DNA of 64,000 nucleotides from contig CACFBG010000003.1 in assembly GCA_902564535.1 (NCBI GenBank), positions 1 to 64,000 on the forward strand, given 5' to 3'. This document shows positions 34,548 through 45,130 of the stretch, one piece after another. Under the pieces are notes generated by a model. It made no database searches. It saw only the letters and a list, made by a program, of their open reading frames with translations, and was not told where the DNA came from. The translations under genes and the position numbers were made by a program. The DNA comes from an uncultured Prochlorococcus sp. Its GTDB lineage: Bacteria > Cyanobacteriota > Cyanobacteriia > PCC-6307 > Cyanobiaceae. Within the stretch, counting starts at the first letter, position 1; the number at the start of each line of letters is the position of its first letter.

Positions 34548-35152
34548 TTTTTCCAATTAATATCTAAAGGCCTACTGCCAAGTCTCAAAACCTTCCATTG
34601 ATTTCTACTTTGCCAAGAAATAACCGTACTAGCAACTCCTTCTGAAGAGGGCCATGGAACTGGACCTAAAATAGGTAATTTAGGGAAAATAGATGATGCT
34701 TCTGTAGCAGTTATAGCTGCAGACTCTCCAGACAAGTTTGCACTTGTAGTTGCTAATGGACCTGTTAATTCAAGCAATCTCAATGCAAGTTCTAAGTTTG
34801 GCATTCTAAGTCCAATTGTATTTTCTTGTTTATTTAAAAACTTCACACTTGGTCCAAAAGCAGGAACAATAATTGTCAAATCACCAGGCCAATATTTTTC
34901 TGCAACAAGCATTGCATCCTCTAAAGCAAAAGATAAGACATTCTCAAGTAATTCTTCTTTACTTGCTCCCATCAAAATTAATGGTTTGTCAAATGGTCTT
35001 TTTTTTAATTTCCAAAGTTCTTGAGAATTATTAGGAGATACTCCCAAAGCAGGCAAAGTATCTGTAGGAAATAAAGCTGGGCAACCTTGCTTTATTTCTT
35101 GAGCAAGATCTCTCACATCAAATATTAATTTTCGATCTAATGTCATTTTCAA
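34544..35152 (-). CDS. Sua5/YciO/YrdC threonylcarbamoyl-AMP synthase family
   Basis: 202 aa; GCPALFPTDTLPALGV, KKRPFDKPLILM, PLATTSANLSGE. Confidence 0.9.
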   Translation of the reverse strand: MKMTLDRKLIFDVRDLAQEIKQGCPALFPTDTLPALGVSPNNSQELWKLKKRPFDKPLILMGASKEELLENVLSFALEDAMLVAEKYWPGDLTIIVPAFGPSVKFLNKQENTIGLRMPNLELALRLLELTGPLATTSANLSGESAAITATEASSIFPKLPILGPVPWPSSEGVASTVISWQSRNQWKVLRLGSRPLDINWKK

Positions 35153-36030
35153 ACCTTCTTAGATTTCGATCCAATTGCAAATCTTTTGATGCCTTGTAAA
35201 TCTTTTTTCCAATGAATGTTAATTAAACCTGCGGCTTTCATCAATGTTAATACGGAATTGCTTTGATCATAATGGTGCTCAATCATTATCACTCCACCTG
35301 GCGCAAGTGCATAAGAAACAAAAGCCATTATTTCTCTCAAACAGCACAATCCATCTTCACCTCCAGATAAAGCTAAATTTGGTTCATTTTTAGCAACAAT
35401 TTTTTCCAACTTTGGAATCAACCCTGAAGGTATATAAGGAGGGTTAGACAAAACAAGGTCAAAAGTCCCCCACCATGGTCTTAAAGGTTGCCACCATGAC
35501 CCCAAATGAAGAGAATATTTTGCTTGTCCTCCTAAAAGCTGAAGATTTTTTTGAGCTAAAGCTAAAGCAGGCTTACTTATTTCCACAACATGTCCCTTCC
35601 ATGTAGGAAGTTCTCTCGCTAATGCAATTGCCAAAGCTCCAGATCCTGTCCCCAAGTCTGCCCATCGACCATTTGGAATATTTTTGAAATTATCAACTGC
35701 AAAATCAACCAAAAGCTCTGTTTCCTGTCGCGGAATCATTACAGCTGAACTAACTTCCAATTGGAAATCCCTCCAAGGACATATGCCAACTAAATATTGA
35801 AGAGGTATAGATTCTTGTAGATGTTTGTGCCAAAGGATTGATAATTCCTCTAAAGACCTAACAAGAACACAAAATTTATTTTCATCCATAAAAAGACTTT
35901 GAAGTTCACTCCATCTCAACCCCCCAGCTAAATCTAAAAGCCAATCCAAACTCTCCCTTTGCCCACCTAATTCCAATTGCTCCCTCCTCCACTTCAGAAT
36001 ATCTTTAGATAGATAGTCAAATGCTTTCAT
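35149..36030 (-). CDS. prmC: Peptide chain release factor N5-glutamine methyltransferase
   Basis: 293 aa; VMIPRQETELLVD, DLGTGSGALAIALA, LVLSNPPYIPS. Confidence 0.94.
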   Translation of the reverse strand: MKAFDYLSKDILKWRREQLELGGQRESLDWLLDLAGGLRWSELQSLFMDENKFCVLVRSLEELSILWHKHLQESIPLQYLVGICPWRDFQLEVSSAVMIPRQETELLVDFAVDNFKNIPNGRWADLGTGSGALAIALARELPTWKGHVVEISKPALALAQKNLQLLGGQAKYSLHLGSWWQPLRPWWGTFDLVLSNPPYIPSGLIPKLEKIVAKNEPNLALSGGEDGLCCLREIMAFVSYALAPGGVIMIEHHYDQSNSVLTLMKAAGLINIHWKKDLQGIKRFAIGSKSKKV

Positions 36031-36108
36031 AAATAAATAACAAAAGAGATAGGCAGATCATTAGGGAAGAATAATTAATCAATGAAAGCAAGTAAAGAAT
36101 AACTATGC

Positions 36109-36552
36109 TTAATTGAAGCATCCAGAATTTATTTTATCTATTGCTTCTTCCAAAAATCCAGGATTTTGTCTAGCTATGCGAAAACCATTTTCCATTTTTT
36201 TTACTACTACTAATTCGACTTTTGATGCTGCAAAGAGTTTTCTATCATCTCCAAGGAAATTAGTTTTCCAGAGCCACCTAACTCCATTTAATTTAACAGG
36301 AAAATTCTCTAAATATACTTTATCCCCATGCCTTAAAGGATTCTTGTAGTCTAATTTCAATGAAACTACAGTTATTTCAAAGCCATTTGCAGATAATTCA
36401 TGATATTCTATGCCGACACTTGAAAGAATCTTAATTCTTGCTTCTTCCAGCCAAGATATATAGGAACCATGCCACATAACTCCGGCATGATCAGTATGTT
36501 GTGGTAAAACACGTTTTTCAATGATCCAAGGACCTGGAATATTTTCAGACAC
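36109..36552 (-). CDS. Hotdog-fold thioesterase (4HBT; possibly 1,4-dihydroxy-2-naphthoyl-CoA hydrolase)
   Basis: 147 aa; VLPQHTDHAGVMWHGSYISWLEEARI. Confidence 0.82.
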   Translation of the reverse strand: MSENIPGPWIIEKRVLPQHTDHAGVMWHGSYISWLEEARIKILSSVGIEYHELSANGFEITVVSLKLDYKNPLRHGDKVYLENFPVKLNGVRWLWKTNFLGDDRKLFAASKVELVVVKKMENGFRIARQNPGFLEEAIDKINSGCFN

Positions 36553-36628
36553 AACAAAAATTCATTTTAATTATTCTAATACTAATAAAGAAGACTTAAT
36601 TCTTACTATTTCAATAAACATTATTTTC

Positions 36629-36694
36629 TTTCAGCATAAATAACCCAGAAGAACAAAGTTGGATTTTTATTCTTCTGGGTTATTTATGCTGAAA
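36629..36694. repeat. Perfect 25-bp inverted repeat, 16-nt loop
   Basis: 36629-36653 TTTCAGCATAAATAACCCAGAAGAA vs 36670-36694 TTCTTCTGGGTTATTTATGCTGAAA. Confidence 0.95.
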
Positions 36695-36717
36695 ATTTCT
36701 GATAAGAAATGCTGTAG

Positions 36718-36870
36718 TTACAAAGTTGGGCCGATTTTCCCTTTACCTGACTCAGAAAAGAAACTTGATTTCTCCCCATCTTTTGTGGAGATAAACAAGC
36801 CTATTAAAAATATCGTTGGAACCGCAACGAACAAAAGGCTAGCGATGAAGCCGAAGTTGGTGGTTTCCAT
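36718..36870 (-). CDS. psbM: Photosystem II protein M
   Basis: METTNFGFIASLLFVAVPTIFLIGLFISTKDGEKSSFFSESGKGKIGPTL; not in ORF track. Confidence 0.92.
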   Translation of the reverse strand: METTNFGFIASLLFVAVPTIFLIGLFISTKDGEKSSFFSESGKGKIGPTL

Positions 36871-37410
36871 GACCTCAAAAATTTTTCAACTGAATTTATC
36901 ATCATTACACCCCAATTGATGAATTTGTAAGACGGTTGTGATTTGAAGCAAAAAAGAATCTAAAAATCCAACTCGATCTTCGCCAAAACCAAGTTGAAAG
37001 AAAGGGTTTGAAATTTTGCAATTGAATAACTCTCTGTTAAATCTGGCTTAATAAAGCAAGGTCTCAAAAAAGAAATCGAATCAACACCTCGAAAGATTCT
37101 AAAAATGATCATTTTTTTACCTGAATCACCTCAAAATTCATGAATTCATGCTGAAAAAAACTTTTTACTAGGGGGGGAAACGATCCAAATAGGCACAAAA
37201 TTGTCCCTTGGCATTGAGATTTGTGACCGAAATTCAAATCCTTCATAAGCCCCAATTCCTCTGAATCCCCCGAAAATACAGTTCAAAACAAGCTTGAGAA
37301 GTATCAATACACATTGCAGGTAATGTTATTAATCCTCTGCAATTAAGTAGGACGGCTTACGATCTACAGGTCTAGCTGCATTAAGCAGCTTTGTTCCACG
37401 AGCCTGACCA

Positions 37411-38934
37411 ATGGGATTGCCCTGGTATCGGGTGCACAGCGTCGTAATCAACGACCCAGGCCGACTCTTGGCCGTGCACCTCATGCACACAGCTTTGTTA
37501 GCCGGCTGGGCCGGCTCCATGGCCCTATATGAATTGGCCATTTTTGATCCTTCTGATCCAGTCCTTAACCCAATGTGGCGACAAGGCATGTATGTCATGC
37601 CTTTTATGGCCAGATTAGGTATTACAGGAAGCTGGGCTGGTTGGGATATCACCGGTGAAACCGGTATAGATCCAGGATTCTGGAGCTTCGAAGGTGTTGC
37701 AGCAGCACATATCGTCTTCAGTGGCCTACTTATGTTGGCTGCCATTTGGCACTGGACTTACTGGGATCTTGAACTTTGGGAAGATTCCAGAACTGGTGAA
37801 GCAGCTCTCGACCTCCCAAGAATCTTTGGGATACACCTTCTACTTGCTGGTCTTACTTGCTTTGGCTTTGGAGCATTTCATTGCTCCACGGTTGGTATTT
37901 GGGTTTCAGACCCTTATGCCTTAACTGGGCATGTAGAACCTGTCACTCCTGTATGGGGAGCAGAGGGATTCAACCCATTTAGTCCTGGAGGAATAGTTGC
38001 CAACCATATTGGCGCTGGACTTTTAGGAATAGTTGGTGGTGTTTTTCATATCACTAACCGTCCTGGAGAACGTCTTTATAGAAACCTAAGAATGGGCAGC
38101 TTAGAAGGAGTACTAGCTAGTGCTCTTGCTGCAGTTCTATTCGTATCTTTTGTTGTCTCCGGAACAATGTGGTATGGGTCCGCAACAACTCCTGTTGAGC
38201 TTTTTGGCCCTACTCGCTTCCAATGGGACTCTGGTTATTTCAAAACTGAAATCAATCGAAGGGTTCAAACAGCTATAGATAATGGTTCTTCAAAGGCAGA
38301 AGCATATGCTTCTATTCCAGAAAAACTAGCTTTCTATGATTATGTAGGCAATAGTCCTGCTAAAGGTGGCTTGTTCCGTGTTGGTGCGATGGTCAATGGA
38401 GACGGTCTACCCACTGGATGGCAAGGACATGTTGCCTTCACAGATAAAGAGGGTAACGATTTAGAAGTTCGACGTCTTCCAAACTTCTTTGAGAACTTCC
38501 CAGTAATTCTCGAAGATCAAGATGGAAACGTTCGAGCAGATATTCCTTTCCGCCGAGCTGAAGCTAAGTATTCAATCGAGCAGACAGGTGTAACAGCTAC
38601 CATTTATGGTGGCGAGCTAAATGGACAAACATTCACTGACCCTGTAGTAGTCAAGCGTCTAGCTAGAAAGGCTCAACTTGGAGAATCTTTCAAGTTTGAT
38701 AGAGACCGTTACAAGTCTGATGGTGTATTCAGAAGCTCACCTCGAAGCTGGTTTACCTTTGCGCATGCCAGCTTTGGATTGCTCTTCTTGTTTGGTCATT
38801 GGTGGCATGCCGCTAGGACTCTTTATCGCGATGTATTCGCTGGTATCGATCCAGACCTGGGAGATCAAGTGGAATTCGGTCTATTCAAGAAACTTGGAGA
38901 CGAATCCACTCGTCGAGTCCCAGGAAGGGCCTAA
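37411..38934 (+). CDS. psbB: Photosystem II CP47 chlorophyll apoprotein
   Basis: [43 protein letters not shown]. Confidence 0.98.
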   Translation: MGLPWYRVHSVVINDPGRLLAVHLMHTALLAGWAGSMALYELAIFDPSDPVLNPMWRQGMYVMPFMARLGITGSWAGWDITGETGIDPGFWSFEGVAAAHIVFSGLLMLAAIWHWTYWDLELWEDSRTGEAALDLPRIFGIHLLLAGLTCFGFGAFHCSTVGIWVSDPYALTGHVEPVTPVWGAEGFNPFSPGGIVANHIGAGLLGIVGGVFHITNRPGERLYRNLRMGSLEGVLASALAAVLFVSFVVSGTMWYGSATTPVELFGPTRFQWDSGYFKTEINRRVQTAIDNGSSKAEAYASIPEKLAFYDYVGNSPAKGGLFRVGAMVNGDGLPTGWQGHVAFTDKEGNDLEVRRLPNFFENFPVILEDQDGNVRADIPFRRAEAKYSIEQTGVTATIYGGELNGQTFTDPVVVKRLARKAQLGESFKFDRDRYKSDGVFRSSPRSWFTFAHASFGLLFLFGHWWHAARTLYRDVFAGIDPDLGDQVEFGLFKKLGDESTRRVPGRA

Positions 38935-38974
38935 AATGTGGCCATCCTATCTATAGACCTTTCTTAGTAACAAG

Positions 38975-39076
38975 ATGGAAGCCTTTACCTACGTCCTCAT
39001 TCTCACGTTGGCAGTTGTAACTTTGTTCTTCTGTGTCGCCTTCCGCGATCCTCCTAAGTACAACAGCAAAAGATGA
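38975..39076 (+). CDS. psbT: Photosystem II protein T
   Basis: [33 protein letters not shown]; not in ORF track. Confidence 0.95.
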   Translation: MEAFTYVLILTLAVVTLFFCVAFRDPPKYNSKR

Positions 39077-39109
39077 AAAAAAAGCCCTGCATAAGCAGGG
39101 CTTTTTTTT
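39076..39109 (+). terminator. Intrinsic terminator after psbT
   Basis: Perfect 15-bp stem AAAAAAAAGCCCTGC-ATAA-GCAGGGCTTTTTTTT. Confidence 0.93.
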
Positions 39110-39263
39110 GTTCAGTTATCAAATTTTCTACCTTTGAGCAGTATTATTGTTTTTTTTAGCAACAAATAATATCTTTTTCCGAGAGATAAACTATATAGAC
39201 CCTTCTCATATTGCGAATCAATGTATACAGTTAGTTTAAATACATTTGAGTTGAGAAGGGTTA

Positions 39264-39740
39264 ATGCAATGCCCCTCATGCCAAAACACGGATAGTCGAG
39301 TCCTTGAGTCAAGAGCAGCTGACTCAGGCAAAAGTGTTCGTAGACGTCGGGAATGCCTCAATTGTGATTTCAGATTCACAACCTATGAAAGAGTAGAAAG
39401 CGTACCTATTACCGTTTGCAAACGAAATGGTAATAAAGAAGTTTTCAATAGAAGCAAGGTAGTTAATGGAATAAGTAAAGCTTGCGAAAAAACCACCATT
39501 AATTCAAATAAAATTGAGTTAATGGTTAATGAGATTGAACTTCAAATTCAACAAAACAACACTAGAGAAATTTCAACTAAAGAAATCGGGGAAATAGTAT
39601 TGAAACAATTACAAGTAGTTAATGAAGTTGCCTATGTCCGTTTTGCCTCAGTTCATCGAGAATTCCACGGAATTACTGATTTTGTTGCAACATTGGAAAG
39701 ATTTAAGCCTGGAAAGAGCCAACTAGCTCACGTAGGCTAA
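39264..39740 (+). CDS. nrdR: Transcriptional repressor NrdR
   Basis: [45 protein letters not shown]. Confidence 0.96.
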   Translation: MQCPSCQNTDSRVLESRAADSGKSVRRRRECLNCDFRFTTYERVESVPITVCKRNGNKEVFNRSKVVNGISKACEKTTINSNKIELMVNEIELQIQQNNTREISTKEIGEIVLKQLQVVNEVAYVRFASVHREFHGITDFVATLERFKPGKSQLAHVG

Positions 39741-39842
39741 AAATTAGAACTATAGAAATGTAGAGTAGGGGACTAATTCCGAAAGGTCGGCGGGCCACAC
39801 GGAAAACATTCAAACTGCCCAAGGGTAGACCGCCAATCAACC

Positions 39843-40940
39843 ATGTCTGCTAGCTCAAACGAAACTCTTCAAGAGGAAGCATTAAAAAAAGAATCTAGAG
39901 ATAACGACACACATCCAACCAATAGTCCAGAAAACATCTCCGAAGAGATTCAAGAGGAAACTTTAGATATTCCTGCTGAAGTTCCAGCTGCAGATAGCTC
40001 AAATAGCAGAGTCTCAAAAAAAGATTTAGATGGAGCTGGTTTTACTCTCGATGAGTTTGCATCATTACTAAGCAAATATGATTACAATTTCAAGCCTGGA
40101 GACATCGTAAATGGAACTGTTTTTGCGCTGGAATCTAAAGGGGCGATGATTGACATAGGAGCTAAGACAGCTGCCTTCATGCCGATGCAAGAAGTTTCAA
40201 TTAATAGAGTAGAAGGTCTGAGTGATGTTCTTCAACCATCCGAGACAAGAGAATTCTTCATCATGAGCGAAGAGAATGAAGATGGGCAACTTTCTCTTTC
40301 TATTCGTCGAATTGAATATCAAAGAGCTTGGGAACGAGTGAGACAACTGCAAAAAGAAGATGCGACTATATATTCAGAAGTATTTGCCACAAACAGAGGT
40401 GGTGCTTTAGTAAGAGTTGAGGGCCTGAGAGGATTTATTCCTGGCTCTCATATAAGTACTAGGAAAGCAAAAGAAGAACTCGTTGCTGATTTTCTTCCTT
40501 TAAAATTTCTAGAAGTAGATGAAGAAAGGAACAGGCTGGTATTGAGCCACAGAAGAGCATTAGTTGAAAGGAAGATGAATCGATTAGAAGTAGGAGAAGT
40601 AGTTATTGGGACAGTTAGAGGCATTAAACCTTATGGGGCATTTATTGATATTGGGGGAGTAAGTGGTTTGCTTCATATTTCTGAAATCAGTCATGAACAC
40701 ATAGAAACTCCTCATTCAGTCCTAAATGTCAATGATCAAATGAAAGTAATGATTATTGATTTAGATGCAGAAAGGGGCAGAATTTCCTTATCAACGAAAG
40801 CATTAGAACCTGAACCTGGGGATATGCTTACAGACCCACAAAAAGTATTTGATAAAGCTGAAGAAATGGCTGCGAGATATAAACAAATGCTTCTTGAACA
40901 AGCAGAAGAAGGAGAAGAGCCTCAAGTAATGCTTGTCTAA
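39843..40940 (+). CDS. rpsA: 30S ribosomal protein S1
   Basis: 365 aa with S1 repeats (GDIVNGTVFALESKGAMIDIGAKTAAFMP; GEVVIGTVRGIKPYGAFIDIGGVSGLLHISEIS). Confidence 0.93.
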   Translation: MSASSNETLQEEALKKESRDNDTHPTNSPENISEEIQEETLDIPAEVPAADSSNSRVSKKDLDGAGFTLDEFASLLSKYDYNFKPGDIVNGTVFALESKGAMIDIGAKTAAFMPMQEVSINRVEGLSDVLQPSETREFFIMSEENEDGQLSLSIRRIEYQRAWERVRQLQKEDATIYSEVFATNRGGALVRVEGLRGFIPGSHISTRKAKEELVADFLPLKFLEVDEERNRLVLSHRRALVERKMNRLEVGEVVIGTVRGIKPYGAFIDIGGVSGLLHISEISHEHIETPHSVLNVNDQMKVMIIDLDAERGRISLSTKALEPEPGDMLTDPQKVFDKAEEMAARYKQMLLEQAEEGEEPQVMLV

Positions 40941-40966
40941 ACATAATAAGAGTCTAGGCCTTTTAA

Positions 40967-41749
40967 ATGTCTAATTTATTGCTGAGAGGGACTCCGATCG
41001 GCAAAGTAAAAGCGATCCTATTTGACAAGGATGGAACCTTGTCAAATAGCGAAGAACACTTACTTTTAATTGCTTCATTACGATTAGAGCAAGCTTTAAA
41101 AAATTTCAAATTGGATGAAAGAGAAGAAACCGATGACTCCCTAGCAAAGCTAAAGAGAAACCTTAGCAAAATTTACGGTTTAACATCTAAAGGGCTTAAT
41201 CCTGATGGAATAATAGCAGTTGCATCTAGGGATCAAAATCTCATTTCAACCGCAACTATATTTACACTTTTAGGAAGGAATTGGCCCAATTCAATTAAAT
41301 TAGCTAATGATATATTTAATGCGGCAGATGAAATTTATGCAAACTCAAAACATACACAAATGATGAACCCACTATTACCAGGTGCACTATCTTTCCTAAA
41401 GGAATTAAAGAAAAATGGTATAGTTTGTTCATTAATAAGTAATGATGACAGCAAAGGTATTAAAAATTTTCTTATAAGTAACAATTTAGACAACCATATA
41501 TCTCAAGTTTGGAGCTGCGAAAACACTCCAAAGAAACCAGACCCTAATGCTGTTCATCAATTGTGTAACACACTTGGACTTAAACCAAAAGATTGCGCAC
41601 TCATTGGAGATGCTGATTCAGATCTATTAATGGCAAGACAAGCAGGCATTGAATTAGCCTTGGGTTTTACAGGTGGGTGGAAAACTACTCCTTTGCTTAC
41701 TTATCAACACCATTTAATTCATCATTGGGATGAGTTGAGTATTGACTAG
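40967..41749 (+). CDS. HAD-family hydrolase (phosphoglycolate phosphatase-like)
   Basis: 260 aa; AILFDKDGTLSNSEE, LISNDDSKGIKNFL, CALIGDADSDLLMARQAG. Confidence 0.88.
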   Translation: MSNLLLRGTPIGKVKAILFDKDGTLSNSEEHLLLIASLRLEQALKNFKLDEREETDDSLAKLKRNLSKIYGLTSKGLNPDGIIAVASRDQNLISTATIFTLLGRNWPNSIKLANDIFNAADEIYANSKHTQMMNPLLPGALSFLKELKKNGIVCSLISNDDSKGIKNFLISNNLDNHISQVWSCENTPKKPDPNAVHQLCNTLGLKPKDCALIGDADSDLLMARQAGIELALGFTGGWKTTPLLTYQHHLIHHWDELSID

Positions 41750-41779
41750 GACTAAACTCACTATCTATATAAATCTCAT

Positions 41780-43018
41780 ATGAGTAATTACATCTTCACC
41801 TCTGAATCAGTAACTGAAGGCCATCCTGACAAAATCTGTGATCAGATTAGTGATGGCGTATTGGATGCTCTTCTTACTCAAGACCCAACTAGCAGGGTGG
41901 CCTGTGAAACAGTTGTAAATACAGGACTATGCTTAATTACAGGAGAAGTAACATCAAAAGCCAAGGTTGATTTTATTAATCTTGCCAGGAAAGTAATAAA
42001 AGAGATTGGGTACTCAGATGCCCGCGCTGGTGGCTTTGACGCAAATAGCTGTTCTATTTTAGTTGCTTTGGACCAACAATCTCCAGATATTGCTAAAGGA
42101 GTCAATGAGGCTGATGATCATTTTGGCGACCCCTTAGACAAAGTAGGCGCTGGTGATCAAGGGATCATGTTTGGATATGCCTGTGATGAAACGCCAGAAT
42201 TAATGCCACTTCCAATAAGTCTTGCTCATAGACTGGCTAGAAGGCTTGCAATTGTCCGCCATCAAAACTTACTGGAATACTTACTTCCTGATGGCAAAAC
42301 TCAAGTAAGCGTAGCTTACGAGGGCAATCAACCTGTATCTATAGATACAATTTTAATTTCTACGCAACATACGTCTGAAATATCTGGAATTAGCAATGAA
42401 CCATCTATAAGAAAAAAAATCACAGAGGATTTATGGCGACATGTTGTCTTGCCTGCAACAAGTGACCTTGAATTAAAGCCAAGCTCTGAAACAACAAAAT
42501 TCTTAGTAAATCCAACTGGAAAATTTGTTGTAGGCGGGCCGCAAGGAGATGCAGGATTAACTGGTCGAAAAATAATTGTTGACACATATGGTGGTTATGC
42601 ACGTCATGGTGGCGGCGCATTCTCCGGCAAAGATCCAACAAAAGTTGATCGATCAGCTGCCTACGCAGCAAGGTATGTAGCAAAAAGTATTGTCGCAAGT
42701 GGATTAGCAAAAAAAGCTGAAGTTCAACTTAGCTATGCAATAGGCCTATCTCAACCTGTATCAATTTTAGTAGAGACCTTTGGGACGGAAAAAGTATCAA
42801 AATCAAAAATAAATGACATAGTAAAAGAACACTTTGACTTAAGGCCAGGTGCCATTATTAAATCTTTTAATCTTTGCAATCTACCCAAAGAGAATAATGG
42901 AAAATTTTATAGAAAAACTGCAGCCTATGGTCATTTTGGAAGGAAAGACCTTGACCTCCCATGGGAAAATGTATCGGAGAAAGCTAAAGAGATCAAGGAG
43001 GCAATATCTTTAAATTAA
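41780..43018 (+). CDS. metK: S-adenosylmethionine synthetase
   Basis: [58 protein letters not shown]. Confidence 0.98.
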   Translation: MSNYIFTSESVTEGHPDKICDQISDGVLDALLTQDPTSRVACETVVNTGLCLITGEVTSKAKVDFINLARKVIKEIGYSDARAGGFDANSCSILVALDQQSPDIAKGVNEADDHFGDPLDKVGAGDQGIMFGYACDETPELMPLPISLAHRLARRLAIVRHQNLLEYLLPDGKTQVSVAYEGNQPVSIDTILISTQHTSEISGISNEPSIRKKITEDLWRHVVLPATSDLELKPSSETTKFLVNPTGKFVVGGPQGDAGLTGRKIIVDTYGGYARHGGGAFSGKDPTKVDRSAAYAARYVAKSIVASGLAKKAEVQLSYAIGLSQPVSILVETFGTEKVSKSKINDIVKEHFDLRPGAIIKSFNLCNLPKENNGKFYRKTAAYGHFGRKDLDLPWENVSEKAKEIKEAISLN

Positions 43019-43039
43019 ATATTTTTATTCCAACTATTC

Positions 43040-44287
43040 TTGACTAAAAATTCAATGTTTCTAGGAATAGATTTAGGGAGTAGTGGAGTCCGTATTAGTA
43101 TATGTAATGAAAATGAAGAATTAGTATTCTTTAATGAAATTAAATATCCTGTTGGTCTAGAAATTCCAAATAACTGGTCTAAATGTTGTCAAGAGCTAAT
43201 AGGGAAGATTCCCACTTCAATCAAAAGAGATATTAAAGCATGCTCAGTTGATGGTACATCAGGGACTTTATTAGCATGCAATAAGGAAGGTCTGCCCTTA
43301 GGTCCTGCATTAGCATTCAATGAGAATTATTATGAACATATAGATTCAATTAATAGTTTATTTCCAGGCTTGAATGATGTTATATACAAAAAAAATAGCC
43401 TTTCAAGAGCATTTGAGTTAATTAAAAATCATGGAAAAGATATCCTATTAAGGCATCAAGCGGACTGGATAAATGGTTGGCTAATGAACAATTGGAATTA
43501 CGGAGAAGAAGGAAACAATCTACGTTTAGGTTGGGACATAATACATAAAAAATGGCCAGATAGTTATCAGCAACTCCCCTGGCTTAATTCATTACCAACA
43601 ATAATTGAAAGTGGTTGTAAAGTTGGCATGATTTCACCAAGTAAAGCTAAAAATCTTGATCTATCAGAACAAACTATTATTATTTCGGGAACAACTGATT
43701 CTAATGCAGCTGTAATAGCTTCTAAAGCAAAGTTAAGTGAAGGAATATCTGTTTTAGGTAGCACAATAGTTGTTAAAAGCTTTGTCTCTAAACCTTTAAA
43801 TGGCGATGGAATAAGTAATCATAGAATCGCGGGGCAATGGTTGGCAGGAGGTGCTTCAAATGCTGGCGGGAAAGTCCTTAAAGAATTTTTCACTGACAAA
43901 GAACTCATAGAATTAAGCAGACAAATCAATCCCCATATAACAACTGGAATAAAAATGATTCCCCTACCTAAAAAAGGAGAAAGGTTCCCTATAAATGATC
44001 CCAATTTGAAGCCTTTACTAGAGCCGAGACCTATTAGCGATAGTCTATTCCTTCATGCAATGCTTGAAGGCTTAGCAGAAATAGAAGCCAAAGGTTGGAA
44101 GAAACTTATTGAGATGGGAGCCAATCCTCCAGAGCGAATTATTACAATAGGAGGTGGAGCTAATAACCCACAATGGAGAATAATTAGAGAAAAGGCGATA
44201 AATATTCCAATCAAAACTTCAAATAATCCAACTTCTTATGGATCTGCAATCATAGCTCTCAAGGGATTTAGAAAAATTCTTAAATAA
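43040..44287 (+). CDS. FGGY-family carbohydrate kinase
   Basis: FLGIDLGSSGVRISICNE; VDGTSGTLL; IISGTTDSNAAVIAS; IITIGGGANNPQW. Confidence 0.88.
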   Translation: MTKNSMFLGIDLGSSGVRISICNENEELVFFNEIKYPVGLEIPNNWSKCCQELIGKIPTSIKRDIKACSVDGTSGTLLACNKEGLPLGPALAFNENYYEHIDSINSLFPGLNDVIYKKNSLSRAFELIKNHGKDILLRHQADWINGWLMNNWNYGEEGNNLRLGWDIIHKKWPDSYQQLPWLNSLPTIIESGCKVGMISPSKAKNLDLSEQTIIISGTTDSNAAVIASKAKLSEGISVLGSTIVVKSFVSKPLNGDGISNHRIAGQWLAGGASNAGGKVLKEFFTDKELIELSRQINPHITTGIKMIPLPKKGERFPINDPNLKPLLEPRPISDSLFLHAMLEGLAEIEAKGWKKLIEMGANPPERIITIGGGANNPQWRIIREKAINIPIKTSNNPTSYGSAIIALKGFRKILK

Positions 44288-44416
44288 AGAAGATTTTAAA
44301 TCAAAATACTATTCATTCAAGAATCTCAATTAAAGATCAAAGGAAAAGATGTGCCAATGAAAATCATACTATTCTCTTCTAATCTATTTCACATAGCAAA
44401 TCCATGAGAAGCCCTT

Positions 44417-44722
44417 ATGATGCAACTATTGTTTAAAACGCAATCAATAGTGAGCAAAAAATCCTTCACCCCAAAAGATAGCTTAAGAATCTGCCAACAT
44501 ATGAATGCAGATCACCAAGAGGCAGTTGTTGCCTATGCAAGGCATTATGGACATTGTCCTGAAGCTAAAAAAGCAAAAATGCTCTTAATTTCTTCCCATA
44601 CGATGACATTAGATGTTGAGGGGAAATCAATTGAGATTATGTTTGATCATGTACTTAGTGATAGCAAAGATGCACACCAAACCTTAGTAAGCATGCTAAA
44701 GAAAATCCCCCCAGATAACTGA
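44417..44722 (+). CDS. DUF2470-like (HugZ C-terminal domain-like) protein
   Basis: 101 aa; ICQHMNADHQEAVVAYARHYG...ISSHTMTLDVEGKSIEIMFDH. Confidence 0.78.
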   Translation: MMQLLFKTQSIVSKKSFTPKDSLRICQHMNADHQEAVVAYARHYGHCPEAKKAKMLLISSHTMTLDVEGKSIEIMFDHVLSDSKDAHQTLVSMLKKIPPDN

Positions 44723-44875
44723 TCAAACAATTGCTAAAAATCTAAATTCCAAGATTTAAATTTTGAAGTTAACTTCACTTCCCTTTCCAAAACAAGAACA
44801 CACAACTTTCTCGGATATAGAAAGTTGCCTCCTCTTCTCATCGTGATCTAAAATTGGAGTTGGTTAAAACTTTGA

Positions 44876-44948
44876 GCCGGGATAGCTCAGTTGGTAGAGC
44901 AGGCGACTGAAAATCGCCGTGTCCCCAGTTCAAATCTGGGTCCTGGCA
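44876..44948 (+). tRNA. tRNA-Phe (GAA); CCA encoded at 44949-44951
   Basis: GCCGGGATAGCTCAGTTGGTAGAGCAGGCGACTGAAAATCGCC...AGTTCAAATCTGGGTCCTGGCA. Confidence 0.95.
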
Positions 44949-45107
44949 CCATCAATTCGAACATTTGATACCTCTAAAACCCTTGCTAACAAAAGGTTTT
45001 TTGAGTATCTGGACAACACAAACAAATCAACTGAATTGGGCGGTAAGTTCGCTTACCAGGACAACCAATCGCCAGTTATAGTCTAGTTTATTCACGCTTA
45101 GTACCCT

Positions 45108-45127
45108 TTCAAACTTGGGTCCTGGCA
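45108..45127 (+). repeat. Partial duplication of the tRNA-Phe 3' end (18/20 identical)
   Basis: TTCAAACTTGGGTCCTGGCA vs tRNA TTCAAATCTGGGTCCTGGCA at 44929-44948. Confidence 0.85.
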
Positions 45128-45130
45128 TAC

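Noticed and set aside
36659-36919. 86-aa + strand ORF
   Set aside because: Antisense to psbM, which is a recognised family on the minus strand
37329-37745. 138-aa minus-strand ORF
   Set aside because: Antisense to psbB
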